A stretch of DNA of 64,000 nt from CAZTTG01 sp964615935 (GTDB lineage Bacteria > Planctomycetota > UBA1135 > GCA-002686595): assembly GCA_964615935.1 (NCBI GenBank), contig CAZTTG010000020.1, positions 13,561-77,560 of the forward strand, written 5' to 3'. This document shows, one piece after another, positions 7,998 to 17,439 of this stretch. Within the stretch, counting starts at the first letter, position 1; each line of letters begins with the position of its first letter. Below the pieces are notes generated by a model. That model saw only the letters and a program-made list of their open reading frames with translations. It searched no databases and was not told the DNA's origin. The translations under genes were made by a program, and so were the position numbers.

Positions 7998-10900
7998 ATG
8001 GATTCCCCGACCCGACCGGTCAGCGAGACCGAGCTCCTCGAGAACCTCGCCTGGGTGCAGGCGCTGGCCCGCAGGCTGGTGTCCGACCCGGCCACGGCCG
8101 AGGACGTGGCGCAAGACGCCTGGCTCGCAGCCCGGGAGCGGCCGCCCCGGCGGGCCCGGAGCGGCGCGGGGCTGCGCGCCTGGCTCGCGCGGGTCACGCG
8201 CACCCTGGCCCGGCAGAGCTTCCGCTCGGAGAGCGCGCGCTCCGCTCGGGAGAGGGCCGTGGCCCGGCGCGAGGCGACGCCCTCGGCAGGCGACGTGGTG
8301 GCCCGGGCCGAGATGCAGAAGCGGATCGTGGAGGCCGTGCTGGCCCTCGAGGAGCCGGGCCGGACGACGATCCTGTTGCGCCACCTGGACGGGCTCAGCG
8401 CCCGGGCCATCTCCGAGCGGCGGGGCGAGACGCCGGAGGCCGTACGCCAGCGCCTCTCACGCGCGCTCGAGGCGCTGCGAGCTCGTCTGGAGCGGGAGCT
8501 GGGCGGCACGCGCAGGAGCATGGAGCGCGCTCTGCTTCCGCTCGTGACCACGGGATGGCGGGGTGTCGAGGCGGCCGGGATCGGAGAGATACTGGGAGGA
8601 ACCGTCGTGTCGAAATCAGCGATGGCGCTCGGCGGCGCGCTGGTCGTCGCCGCCGTGGCGGTCGGAATATGGCTCCAGGGCGGCGGCGTGCCCGAGGCCG
8701 CCGAGCCCGGTGAGCCGGAAGCGAAGTCCGCCGAGGTGGTGGCGGTCGACGAAGAGGGGGTGGAGGGCCGGAGCGAGGAGGTGGACATCGTCCAGCCCCT
8801 CGCCGGCGAGCCGGGCCGCGATGCCGTCCCCGCGGAAACGGGCGCGGCCGCAGCCTCCTATCTCGTCCTGGATCCGGAGGGACGAGGGGTGCCGGATGCG
8901 CGGGCCGTCCTGTGCCACGAGGGAGCGGTGCTCGCCCGCGGCGAGACCGACGAGGAGGGCACGCTCGCGACCGAGGTCAGCCTGGAGGGCGACGGCCGGC
9001 TCCTGCTCGAGGCCCTCGGCTGGGCCCCGCAGGTGCACGAGGTCCCCCTCGCACCCGGGCTCCACGAGGTCCGCCTGCGTCCGGGCGCCGCGGTCTCGGG
9101 ATGGATCGTCGTGGATGGGGGCACACCCTGGGAGCGCATCCCCCTCCTGCTGCGATCGGATCGCGGCTACGTGAAGGCCGAGGAGGAGCTGGGGATCGGC
9201 GCGGAGGAGGTGGGTCTGGACCGGGGCCGGCACCGTGTCGCGAAGGCCCGCGCCGGGATGGACGGCTCCTTCCGCTTCGACGGCCTGCCGCCCGGCTGGG
9301 CTGGCGCGCTCGAGCTGCCCGCCGACTACCGGCTGAGCGACCAGACCCTGGCGCGGTGGGACTTCCGGCCGAACGGTATGAGCCTGGACGGGCCGGTGGA
9401 GGGCCTGCGGGTCGAGGTAGTGAAGCGCCTGGCGCTGACGGGTCGCATCATCGACTTCCCCAGGCGGGTGCCGGTGGGCCTCGCGGGTGCATTCGTGGAG
9501 CCGCGCCTCGAGTTCCCGAAGGAGGTGTCCGGACAGCAGTACCAAGGGCTCGAGTCCACGGACGAGCTCGGGAGGTTTCGGTTCGCGCCCCTCAGCTCGT
9601 CGATCCTGGGCGGCTTCCTGTTGATCTCCGATCCCGACCGCGAGATCCACAGGCAGATCCCCATCGAGCCCCGAGAGCTGCGGGAGGACTGGGATTTGGG
9701 GGACCTGGCCCTGAGCGATGCGGACGAGAAGTCGACCCTGCGCCTGCTGGTGCAGGATCCAGCCGGCGACCCGATCGCCGGCGCCATCGTCGGGAGTGGC
9801 GACTCGGGACCCATCAGCGCTGCCACGGACGCGTCCGGCCGCACCTCGCTGCGAGGCGTGGTCCCGGGCCTCTCGACGATCGGGGTCTACTGCCCGGGAT
9901 ACGAGGCGGCAGCCATCCCGGTTCCACTCGACCCTCCCGAGGAGCTGATCGTGGAGATGCGCCGGGGAACGCTCCTGGAGATCCGGTTCCTCAAACCGAG
10001 CGGTGAAGTCGCTCCGAGCGTGGCCGCCCGCCTGCTGGCGACCGAGCATCCCTACCGCGACGCGGGGACCATCCGCGGCTACCAGGCCTACACTCGATCG
10101 GGCTGCAGCTTTCCCATGTTCTTCGACCGGGGCGAGCAGGGGGTGGTCGCCCGGCTGCATGCCCTGCGGGAAGGGCGAGTGATCCTGAACGACATCAAGC
10201 CCGGGGTCCCCCTGCGGTTGCGCGTGGAGGGCACGTTCGGCACGACGATCCAGGAGCAGGAGATCGCGGCACTGGGGCCGGGGGAGCACCGGCGCGTCAA
10301 GGTGAGGCTGGAGCGGGGCCCGCGCACCCTGCGCGGCTGCGTGCTGGACGAAGCGGGTCGTCCCCTTCCCACGGCGTTCGTCGGGGTGAGCTACCACCCA
10401 CCGGACCACCCGCAGAACTACAGTCGGAGCATGGGCCGGGGCGTCGAGGAGGACGGGAGCTTCTCCGTCGGAAACATCTACGCCCGTACCGTGAACCTCC
10501 ACGTTCGCGCGGAGGGCTGCGTGCCCTTCGCGGACGAGCGGTTCGAGATCCCCGAGGACGATGCGCCGGTGGAGTTCCGACTCTCCCCGGCTCACGTCGT
10601 CACGGTGCATGTCGAGGACGAGTCGGGCGAGCGCGTGCCGGCTTCCTTCGTGAAGGCCGATCTTCCCACCGGAGCCACGGTCTATGGCCGGGAAGTGAAG
10701 GGCGAGGTCGGGGCTTACATCCTGCGAGGCCTGCCCGATGAGGAGGTGGTGGTCGAGGCCTGGGTGCACGCTGTGTCCTATCGCGAGACCTGCGATCCCC
10801 GGGAAGAGACCCTCCTGATCACGGTCCCCATCCTCGGCCGGGTCGAGGCCGACGTCCGCCTGTTCAAAGGCTCCCAGCTGGAGGGGGACTGCGTGCTCTG

Positions 10901-11132
10901 GCTCCTCCCCGGCTCGGATGAGGAGCTCAAGCGGCGCGGGGTGGAGGTTGAGCCGGGCTTCAGCAATCCCGTGATCGTCGAGGGGGTTCTGCCCGGCTCC
11001 TACGACGCGGTCCTGAGGCGGCACTCCGCGGGCCGGTGGTCCCCAGAAGACCCCTTCGAGGATCTCTCGCCGCGGGTCCCCATCCTCGTTCAGCCCCGGG
11101 TGACGACCTCGGTCGAGCTATGGGTGGATTGA
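7998..11132 (+). CDS. ECF-type sigma factor fused to a membrane segment and carboxypeptidase-regulatory-like repeats
   Basis: A 1044-residue fusion. Residues 10-175 are a sigma-70 ECF module. Region 2 shows AEDVAQDAWLAA, and region 4 shows TTILLRHLDGLSARAISERR followed by EAVRQRLSRALEALRARL. Residues 209-231 form one hydrophobic span (MALGGALVVAAVAVGIWLQ). The rest is extracytoplasmic-looking, with an acidic linker and about five CarboxypepD_reg-like repeats (for example LRLLVQDPAGDPIAGAIV and LRGCVLDEAGRPLPTAFV). Planctomycetes are known for ECF sigma factors with long C-terminal extensions. I infer a membrane-tethered sigma factor that senses an outside signal or is released by proteolysis. 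The start at ATG 7998 fits the beginning of region 2. Its 3' end overlaps the convergent sulfatase by 15 bases. Confidence 0.88.
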   Translation: MDSPTRPVSETELLENLAWVQALARRLVSDPATAEDVAQDAWLAARERPPRRARSGAGLRAWLARVTRTLARQSFRSESARSARERAVARREATPSAGDVVARAEMQKRIVEAVLALEEPGRTTILLRHLDGLSARAISERRGETPEAVRQRLSRALEALRARLERELGGTRRSMERALLPLVTTGWRGVEAAGIGEILGGTVVSKSAMALGGALVVAAVAVGIWLQGGGVPEAAEPGEPEAKSAEVVAVDEEGVEGRSEEVDIVQPLAGEPGRDAVPAETGAAAASYLVLDPEGRGVPDARAVLCHEGAVLARGETDEEGTLATEVSLEGDGRLLLEALGWAPQVHEVPLAPGLHEVRLRPGAAVSGWIVVDGGTPWERIPLLLRSDRGYVKAEEELGIGAEEVGLDRGRHRVAKARAGMDGSFRFDGLPPGWAGALELPADYRLSDQTLARWDFRPNGMSLDGPVEGLRVEVVKRLALTGRIIDFPRRVPVGLAGAFVEPRLEFPKEVSGQQYQGLESTDELGRFRFAPLSSSILGGFLLISDPDREIHRQIPIEPRELREDWDLGDLALSDADEKSTLRLLVQDPAGDPIAGAIVGSGDSGPISAATDASGRTSLRGVVPGLSTIGVYCPGYEAAAIPVPLDPPEELIVEMRRGTLLEIRFLKPSGEVAPSVAARLLATEHPYRDAGTIRGYQAYTRSGCSFPMFFDRGEQGVVARLHALREGRVILNDIKPGVPLRLRVEGTFGTTIQEQEIAALGPGEHRRVKVRLERGPRTLRGCVLDEAGRPLPTAFVGVSYHPPDHPQNYSRSMGRGVEEDGSFSVGNIYARTVNLHVRAEGCVPFADERFEIPEDDAPVEFRLSPAHVVTVHVEDESGERVPASFVKADLPTGATVYGREVKGEVGAYILRGLPDEEVVVEAWVHAVSYRETCDPREETLLITVPILGRVEADVRLFKGSQLEGDCVLWLLPGSDEELKRRGVEVEPGFSNPVIVEGVLPGSYDAVLRRHSAGRWSPEDPFEDLSPRVPILVQPRVTTSVELWVD

Positions 11133-12929
11133 AGCCGCCGTGACGATCACCTGATACGGCCCGCAGATCCCCTCCTCGTCCTCAAGCTCCACCTCGAGCC
11201 GGCCTGGGCCGGGCTTCAGCGTCACCTCCTCGAAGACGTGCTCGCCCGCGCCGGCGGCCGGCTCGGCCGTCCACTCTCGTGAGCCCAGCCGCAGGGTCGC
11301 CCGGCTCGGCTCCATGTCGTCGAGGAAGCGCACCCGGACGCGAAAGGGACCCGGCTCCACCACGCGAACCTCCCAGTGCCCCATCGAGCGGCCGCCCCAG
11401 CCGCCCTCCCGCATGCGGCGCCAGTCCTGGCGTGTCAGGCAGACCTCGGGCGCGGCCGGATGGCCGATGTGGATTCGCGGCGGCGCGTAGTTGTCGGGGC
11501 GGGTCAAGGAGACGTCGTCGAACCAGACGTCGTAGGTGGCCCGCAGGTGGGCCACGACCTCGGGGTGCTCGGTGGCGAGGTCGGTGAGCTCCAGAGGATC
11601 GGCGCTCATGTCGTAGAGCTCGAAGCGCGGCTCGACCTCCTCCACCTCCTTGCCGAAGCCGCTGGCGTTGAGCAGCTTCCAGCGCTGGGTGCGCAGCATG
11701 AAGTTGTGGTAGCGCACCGCGCGGTCGCCGCGGTGGGCCTGGATGACGAGGCTCCGGTCGGGCCAGGCGACCGGGCGCCTCTCGAGGAGCGGGAGCAGGC
11801 TTCGACCATCGAGATCCAGTCCCCCCGGAACCGCCACCCCGCAGGCCTCCAGGACCGTGGGCATCACGTCCACGTGCGCGGCGACGCGGTCGGAGGCGAC
11901 CCCCGCCTCGAGCCGCGCCGGCCAGTGGGCGAGGAAGGGTGAGCGCACACCGCCCTCGTACACCGCGCTCTTCGCTCCCCGCATCCCGCCGACGTAGCGC
12001 CGGGTGTTGGGGCCGTTGTCCACCAGGAAGACCAGCAGGGTGTCCTCGAGCGCCCCCATCTCCTCCAGCCCGGCGAGGAGCCTCCCGACGTTCTCGTCCA
12101 CGTTGGTGATCATGGCGAAGATGCGGGCGAGGCGGTCCGCGTCGTGCTCCTCGGGCAGGGGATGACCGGGCGCTTGCGGGAAGAGGCCCGGCGAGAGGTC
12201 CTGCGCGGCGTAGTCCGCGTACAGCTCCTCGGGCACGTCGTGGAAGGGACCGTGCGGGGCGTTGGTCGGGATGTAGGCGAAGAAGGGGCGGTCCTCGGCG
12301 CGCATCCGCCGCATCCACTCCAGGGCCTCGGAGAAGTACACGTCGGTGCAGTAGCCCTCGGTCTCGACCCGCTCGCCGTTTCGGAAGAGCACCGGGTCGG
12401 TGTAGCGGCCCTCGCCGCCCTCGGGGTCGGCCGGCTGGCCGATGCCGCCGCCGCGGTGGACCAGCGTCTCCTCGAAGCCCTGGTCCATGGCCCGCATGGG
12501 GTGGCAATCGCCCAGGTGCCACTTGCCGAAGATGCCCGTGGCCCAGCCCGCGTCGCGCAGGACCTCGGCCAGGGTCACCTCCTCGGGGTCCATCATGGCC
12601 CGGCCGATCCAGGTGTCGAAGGCCCTCGTGCGCTGGCACCAGCGCCCGCTCATCAGGCAGGCGCGGGTGGGCGTGCACACCGGGCTCACGTAGAAGGTCT
12701 CCAGCCGCGCGCTGGCCTCGGACAGGGTGTCGAGGTTCGGCGTTCGGATCAGCGGGTTGCCCTGGAAGCCGAAGTCTCCCCAGCCCTGGTCGTCGGTCAT
12801 CACCAGCACGACGTTGGGGCCGCGCGCCGGCCCGGCTCCGGGATCGGGAGCCGCGCAGCCCGCGATCAGGGCCGCCGCGAGGAGCGGTCCGAGGGCGCGC
12901 ATCGCGGCCACGGCGGAATCACTGCCCAT
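11118..12929 (-). CDS. Arylsulfatase-type sulfatase, lipoprotein
   Basis: A 603-residue type I sulfatase with NVVLVMTDDQGWGDFGF at 39-55, the formylglycine motif CTPTR (Cys85), FGKWHLGD, and the distal metal-binding segment FLVDNGPNTRR. The sulfatase core ends at about residue 470. The last 130 residues form a beta-rich extension (for example VRVRFLDDMEPSRATLRLG) that may be a binding domain. A lipobox (LIAGC, Cys25) predicts membrane anchoring. ATG 12902 is an alternative start nearer the signal peptide that would also remove the 11-bp overlap with the upstream sulfatase. The two genes are on one strand and probably form an operon. Confidence 0.92.
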   Translation of the reverse strand: MGSDSAVAAMRALGPLLAAALIAGCAAPDPGAGPARGPNVVLVMTDDQGWGDFGFQGNPLIRTPNLDTLSEASARLETFYVSPVCTPTRACLMSGRWCQRTRAFDTWIGRAMMDPEEVTLAEVLRDAGWATGIFGKWHLGDCHPMRAMDQGFEETLVHRGGGIGQPADPEGGEGRYTDPVLFRNGERVETEGYCTDVYFSEALEWMRRMRAEDRPFFAYIPTNAPHGPFHDVPEELYADYAAQDLSPGLFPQAPGHPLPEEHDADRLARIFAMITNVDENVGRLLAGLEEMGALEDTLLVFLVDNGPNTRRYVGGMRGAKSAVYEGGVRSPFLAHWPARLEAGVASDRVAAHVDVMPTVLEACGVAVPGGLDLDGRSLLPLLERRPVAWPDRSLVIQAHRGDRAVRYHNFMLRTQRWKLLNASGFGKEVEEVEPRFELYDMSADPLELTDLATEHPEVVAHLRATYDVWFDDVSLTRPDNYAPPRIHIGHPAAPEVCLTRQDWRRMREGGWGGRSMGHWEVRVVEPGPFRVRVRFLDDMEPSRATLRLGSREWTAEPAAGAGEHVFEEVTLKPGPGRLEVELEDEEGICGPYQVIVTAASIHP

Positions 12930-14409
12930 CGCCCGCCTCCTTCTCCGCGCGCTTGCGCAGCCTCTCGCCGTAGTTCTTCTCCATCGTGCGCTCCCAGTGC
13001 TCGAGCACCTCGGGCGGCTCCGGGACGCGGCCCCGGTCGTCGCAGGCCTCGATCCACCCGTCCAGGGCGGCCCGCAGCCGCTCGAGGACCTCGCGGTGCT
13101 CCGGCGAGCCGGCCAGGTTCACCGTCTCCCAGGGATCGGCCTCGAGGTCGTACAGCTCCTCCGCCGGCCGGCGGGGCGCGAAGATGCGCGCCTGCACCGG
13201 ATCCAGCTCGCCCGCGGCGTGCAGCCTCCGCATCAGCCCCAGCACCGGATAGCTCCACTCCTTGTACCGGTTGAGCTGCAGGAAGGGCCGCTCGGGCATG
13301 AAGTTGCGCAGGTACCGGTAGCGCGCGTCCCGCGCGGTGCGGATGCGGAAGAGGGTCTCGTCCCCCCGGTCCCGGCCGCCGAAGACGCAAGCCCGCACCG
13401 GCCCGGCCGAGGGCCCGAAGAGCACGCGCCCCTGCATCCTCGCCGGCTTATCCACCCCGCAGATCGCCAGGGTGGTCGCGGAGACGTCGAGGAGCGAGAC
13501 CAGCCTCCCGTCCACCGAGCCCGGCTCGAAGCCCGCCGGGGGCGCGACGCCCTCCGGCCAGCGCGCGATCAGGGGCACCCGCAGCCCGCTGTCGTAGGGC
13601 CACTGCTTGCCGCGGACCATGGCCCGGCCGTGGTCGCCGAAGAAGAAGACCACCGTGCGATCGGCGAGGCCGTCCTCCTCGAGGCGCCGCAGCACGTACC
13701 CCACCTTGCGGTCCAGCGCCATGACGGCGTTGAGGTACTGGGCCCAGTCCGCCCGCACCAGCTCGTGGTCGGGGTAGTACGGCGGAACGACCACCGCCGA
13801 GGGATCGGCGGGCGCGTCCACGTGCTCGTGGGCGCGGTCCCAGGACCCGCCGCGGTGGGTCTCGGGGAAGTTGACCTGGGCGTAGAAGGGCTGGTTCTCG
13901 GAGAGCTCGCTCCAGCGGCTGCCGTCGAAGGGCTCGCCCTCGTAGTGGAAGTTCCAGTCGCGCTTGCCCGTCCCCCGCAGGAAGCGCTCCCCCTTCTCGC
14001 CGGTCAGGTCGCGCAGGTTGGCGGTGAACACCCCGGCCGGCCGCAGCCAGTCGGTGATCACCCGCACCCCCTCGGGGAGCCGGTGGCCGTCGTCGCGGTG
14101 GGAGCGGTGGTTGTGGGCCCCGATGGCGATGGGGTACATGCCGGTCATGAAGCCCGAGCGGCTGGGCGAGCAGACCGGCGAGGGCGAGAAGGCGCGGGTG
14201 AAGCGCACCCCCTCGGCCGCGAGGCGGTCCAGGTTCGGCGTGCGCGCCTCGGGCGTGCCGTAGCATCCGAGCTCGGGCCCGAGGTCCTCGCCGATGATCC
14301 ACAGGACGTTGAGCGGGGGCTCGCCCCCCTCCTCCTGCGCGGCGCCCGCGACGCCCGTCAGGATGGCCAGCAGGAGGAGGGTCGGACGCCCGAGGCCGAG
14401 GTACTGCAC
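12919..14409 (-). CDS. Secreted sulfatase, heparan-N-sulfatase-like
   Basis: 496 residues with an N-terminal signal peptide (TLLLLAILTGVAGA), the opening NVLWIIGEDLGPELGCYG, and the formylglycine motif CSPSR with Cys80. The distal metal site reads FFFGDHGRAMVRGKQ. The GEDLGPELGCYG start and short overall length resemble the N-sulfoglucosamine sulfohydrolase (sulfamidase)-like subgroup, a resemblance I would not press further without alignment. It heads a two-sulfatase operon and is divergent from the HIT gene. The 62-base gap contains an inverted repeat (CCCGGGC...GCCCGGG). Confidence 0.9.
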   Translation of the reverse strand: MQYLGLGRPTLLLLAILTGVAGAAQEEGGEPPLNVLWIIGEDLGPELGCYGTPEARTPNLDRLAAEGVRFTRAFSPSPVCSPSRSGFMTGMYPIAIGAHNHRSHRDDGHRLPEGVRVITDWLRPAGVFTANLRDLTGEKGERFLRGTGKRDWNFHYEGEPFDGSRWSELSENQPFYAQVNFPETHRGGSWDRAHEHVDAPADPSAVVVPPYYPDHELVRADWAQYLNAVMALDRKVGYVLRRLEEDGLADRTVVFFFGDHGRAMVRGKQWPYDSGLRVPLIARWPEGVAPPAGFEPGSVDGRLVSLLDVSATTLAICGVDKPARMQGRVLFGPSAGPVRACVFGGRDRGDETLFRIRTARDARYRYLRNFMPERPFLQLNRYKEWSYPVLGLMRRLHAAGELDPVQARIFAPRRPAEELYDLEADPWETVNLAGSPEHREVLERLRAALDGWIEACDDRGRVPEPPEVLEHWERTMEKNYGERLRKRAEKEAGDGQ

Positions 14410-14471
14410 GGTGCTCTCCGGGAGATGTTAGCCTGTGCCGATGGAGAACCCGGGCCTCGCGCCCGGGGCGG

Positions 14472-14825
14472 ATGAGCGAAGACTTCTACTGCGACGAGGT
14501 CCTGAGCGGGCGCACGCCGGTCCGCGTGGTCCGGGAGACGCCGGACGTGATGGCCTACCACCATACGCGCCCGTTCTGGCCGGTCCACATCGTGGTGATC
14601 CCCCGCCGCCACGTCCCCTCCCTGACCGACCTGGGGGGCGAGGACCCGGCCATCCTGGGCGCCCTCCTGGACGTGGTCCGGGAGGTGGCCGAGGAGGTCG
14701 TGGCCGAGCACGGCGCAGCCCGAGTGCTGACCAACCTGGGGGACTACCAGGACTCGAAGCACCTCCATTTCCACGTCAACCACGGCGAGCCACTGGCCCC
14801 GACCCCACCGAGCGACGCAACGTGA
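14472..14825 (+). CDS. HIT-family nucleotide hydrolase/transferase
   Basis: A 117-residue HIT-domain protein. The histidine triad KHLHFHVNHG near the C-terminus and the PFWPVHIVVIPRRHVPSL strand before it are typical of HINT-type proteins, which hydrolyse nucleoside phosphoramidates or adenylated intermediates. It overlaps the following kinase gene by four bases (GTGA), so the two are translationally coupled. The coupling hints at a job in sugar-nucleotide or sugar-phosphate handling rather than general housekeeping, which is an inference. Confidence 0.9.
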   Translation: MSEDFYCDEVLSGRTPVRVVRETPDVMAYHHTRPFWPVHIVVIPRRHVPSLTDLGGEDPAILGALLDVVREVAEEVVAEHGAARVLTNLGDYQDSKHLHFHVNHGEPLAPTPPSDAT

Positions 14826-15913
14826 CGAGAAGCTCCATCGAGACGGCCCACACCGTGATCCAGCAGTTCGCCATCGAGGGCGAGCTGGTCGGCCTCGAGC
14901 CCCACGAGCGGGGCCACATCCACGACACCTTCATCTCGAGCTGGAGGCAGGGCGGCCAGACCCGCCGCTTCCTCCACCAGCGGCTCAACGACAAGGTCTT
15001 CACCGACATCCCCGCCCTCATGCACAACGTGAGGCGCGTGACGCGCCACCTGGGCGCACGCCTGCTGTCGGCGGAGGAGAACGACGGCTTCCAGACCCTG
15101 AAGCTGGTTTCCACCCACCTGGGGCGGTCCTTCCTGGTCGTGAAGAGCGGCCCCTGGAGGACCTACGAGTACATCGAGAACACCGACACCTTCGACCTGT
15201 GCGAGAGCGCCGAGCAGGCCTTCGAGGCGGCCCGGGCCTTCGGGAGCTTCCAGGCGCAGCTCATCGACCTGGACGTCGAGCAGCTCCGCGAGACCATCCC
15301 GCGCTTCTTCAGCGCGCCCTACCGCATGCGCCAGTTCCGCGACGCCCTCGACAGCGATCCGCAGGGGCGCGCCGCGGAGGCGCAGGCCGAGATCGACTTC
15401 GCGCTCGAGCGCGAGGAGACGGTGGGCGTCTTCGAGAACCGGCTCCGCTCCGGTGCCCTGCCGCTGCGCATCGTCCACGGCGACACCAAGCTCAACAACG
15501 TGCTCTTCGACCGCGACAGCGGCAAGGCGGTGTGCATCGTGGACCTGGACACCTGCATGCCGGCCTGGTCCCTGTACGACTTCGGAGACCTGGTTCGCTT
15601 CACCGCGGCCACCAGCAGCGAGGACGAGACCGACCTCGCCCGGGTGGGCACCGACATGCAGCTCTACCACGCCCTGGTCGAGGGCTACCTCGAGCGCGCC
15701 GGGGACTTCCTGACCCGCGAGGAGATCCGGCTGATGCCCTTCGCCGCCCGGCTGGTGACCTTCACCATCGGCCTGCGCTTCCTCACGGATCATCTGGCCG
15801 GAGACGTCTACTTCAAGGTGGCCCGACCCGGGCACAACCTCGACCGCGCCCGCGTGCAGTTCCGCATGGTCGAGGACATGGAGCAGCAGGCGCGGGTGAT
15901 GGCGGTCCGCTAG
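14822..15913 (+). CDS. Aminoglycoside phosphotransferase-family kinase, N-acetylhexosamine 1-kinase (NahK)-like
   Basis: 363 residues with a kinase fold of the APH/choline-kinase type. The catalytic loop is HGDTKLNNVLFD (His at about 219) and the metal-binding motif is IVDLDTCMP. The early segment RRFLHQRLNDKVFTDIPALMHNVRRV matches the N-acetylhexosamine 1-kinase-like branch, which makes hexosamine-1-phosphate in mucin or glycan salvage. The GTG start at 14822 is chosen because it overlaps the HIT stop as GTGA and begins the conserved region. A role in catabolism of amino sugars released by the nearby sulfatases and glycosidases is an inference. Confidence 0.85.
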   Translation: MTRSSIETAHTVIQQFAIEGELVGLEPHERGHIHDTFISSWRQGGQTRRFLHQRLNDKVFTDIPALMHNVRRVTRHLGARLLSAEENDGFQTLKLVSTHLGRSFLVVKSGPWRTYEYIENTDTFDLCESAEQAFEAARAFGSFQAQLIDLDVEQLRETIPRFFSAPYRMRQFRDALDSDPQGRAAEAQAEIDFALEREETVGVFENRLRSGALPLRIVHGDTKLNNVLFDRDSGKAVCIVDLDTCMPAWSLYDFGDLVRFTAATSSEDETDLARVGTDMQLYHALVEGYLERAGDFLTREEIRLMPFAARLVTFTIGLRFLTDHLAGDVYFKVARPGHNLDRARVQFRMVEDMEQQARVMAVR

Positions 15914-16011
15914 GCCGGCCGCACCCGCGTCGATCGCAGGAGAGTACCCTTTGACCCGATGCCAGCGGATGGTCTGATGTTCGCCGGCGACCCCGCCCCC
16001 TGCTCGCAGCC

Positions 16012-17328
16012 ATGCAGAACCCCCGGATCCCCCTGGTTCTGACCGCCCTCGCCCTGGCGCTTCCCCAGGCCCCTCTGCGGCAGCAGGAGAGGATCAAGGG
16101 GCAGTGGTTCACGGATCCCGAAGCCGCCCTCGCCGCGGCGGAGAAGGTGGAGAAGCCCCTGCTCGCGGTGGCCATGGACCACGGGTGAAAGCCGTGCGAG
16201 GCCCTACGGCGGGGCCTGTTCAGCTCCGAGGAATTCGAGGAGGCGGCCGGCGGATACGTGCTCCTGCGCCTGACGCCGGGTCCGGCCGAGGCCCTCTTCG
16301 GCATCACCGCGGCCCCCATGGCGGTGATCGCGGACTGGCACGGGCGGGTGACGAGACCCGATCTCAACCTGCGCGGGGACATCCCGGCCGCCTGTCGCCG
16401 GCTGCGCGCCGAGCTCCGGGGCTTCGACTTCAAGGGGGCCCGCAGGCCGCCCTTCGAGGTGCCCGACTGGGCCGCCGCCCTGGTCCAGGTCGAGGGCCGG
16501 GAGGCCATGCTCGCCCATCTGGAGGCGATCCACCCCGTCGGGGGCTCCCGTCAGGTCGAGCGGCGGAAGCTCGAGAGGCTGGCCGGCCTGTATCGCTCTC
16601 TCGATCGCGAGGGAGAGCTGCTGGCCTTCTGCGCCAACTACGTCGCCGCCTGCGAGGAGCGCGCCCCGGCGTACGGCGAGCGCTATCCCGGCCATTCCGA
16701 GGAGGCGGCGCTGCTCCAGGAGATGAGCTACTGCCGCAACGACAAGGTCAAGTTCGACGCCATCGAGTGCCATGGGCGGTTCGCCCCGGTGGGCGACGTC
16801 GGCTTCTTCGTCGAGCGCGCGCGGCGCCGGCAGGAGGGCTGCAGCAATCCGAACGTGGTCCTGTGCCGGTGCTTGAGCGGGATCGCCCTGGCCGTGGAGC
16901 GCTATCCCGGCCCACGGGATCGCGACTCCCCACGCGATCGAAGAGAGATCATGTCGGTACTGCCGCTGCTGGTGGAGGTACTGGACACGGAGGGCCGCAA
17001 CAACGGCGCCTGCGCCGGGGCGCTGGAGGCCATCCAGGCCATCGCGGTGCGCGCGGGCGCCCCCGAGGCCCTGGAGGCCTGGATCCACAACTTCAACGGA
17101 CCGACTCCGGACAGCGAATGGCTCGAGGATTACACCGAGAGCTTCCTGACGCGCACCTACGACTGGCTCGCGGACCAGACCGCCCAGGACCTCGGCTTCG
17201 ACTACGACGCCTGGCAGCGGTGGTACCGGGAGAACGAGAAGAGGCTCTTCTACGATGCCGAGAAGGGCCGCTTCGTGCTGGACGCGCGCGCTGCCGGGAT
17301 CTTCCGGGCCCGGGTCTCCAGGCGCTGA
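16012..17328 (+). CDS. Thioredoxin-fold protein with in-frame UGA at the first active-site position (candidate selenoprotein)
   Basis: From ATG 16012 the frame gives a signal peptide (IPLVLTALALALPQAP) and then a thioredoxin_7-like start: TDPEAALAAAEKVEKPLLAV followed by AMDHG. It then meets TGA at codon 59 (16186-16188), followed by KPCEALRRGLFSSEEFEEA, and runs open to 17328. The UGA falls exactly where C-x-x-C thioredoxins have their first Cys, giving U-K-P-C with the second Cys at 62. The cis-Pro region (ITAAPMAVIADWHGRV) follows on schedule, so both sides of the UGA belong to one domain. The last 300 residues are not recognised. Alternatives are a Cys-to-stop mutation or a shorter protein started at GTG 16258, which would lose the active site. 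Confidence 0.7.
16186..16217 (+). promoter_or_regulatory. In-frame UGA with candidate SECIS-like hairpin
   Basis: The UGA is at 16186-16188. A perfect 6-bp stem follows: AGGCCC (16199-16204) pairs with GGGCCT (16212-16217) around a 7-base loop TACGGCG. The loop starts 16 bases after the UGA, at the short end of the spacing usual for bacterial SECIS elements. The loop has GG but not within its first two bases, so the fit is incomplete. An alternative stem, GCCGT/ACGGC (16191-16195/16206-16210), would place a G-first loop too close. Hairpins are common in GC-rich DNA. Confidence 0.4.
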
Positions 17329-17439
17329 GGGTGCCCGGCCGTGCCCGGTGACTTCGAAAACGGGCGCGCCGCAGCTACACTCCACCATCCGGTCTCGCCG
17401 TTCGGGATCGGCGCTCGCCCCTCAGGAGGTACCCTGGCC

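Noticed and set aside
16258..17328. Shorter gene starting at GTG 16258 instead of a UGA-containing gene
   Set aside because: It would start in the middle of a thioredoxin fold with no ribosome site and no signal peptide, while the upstream part is clearly the missing half of the domain. It is kept only as an alternative.
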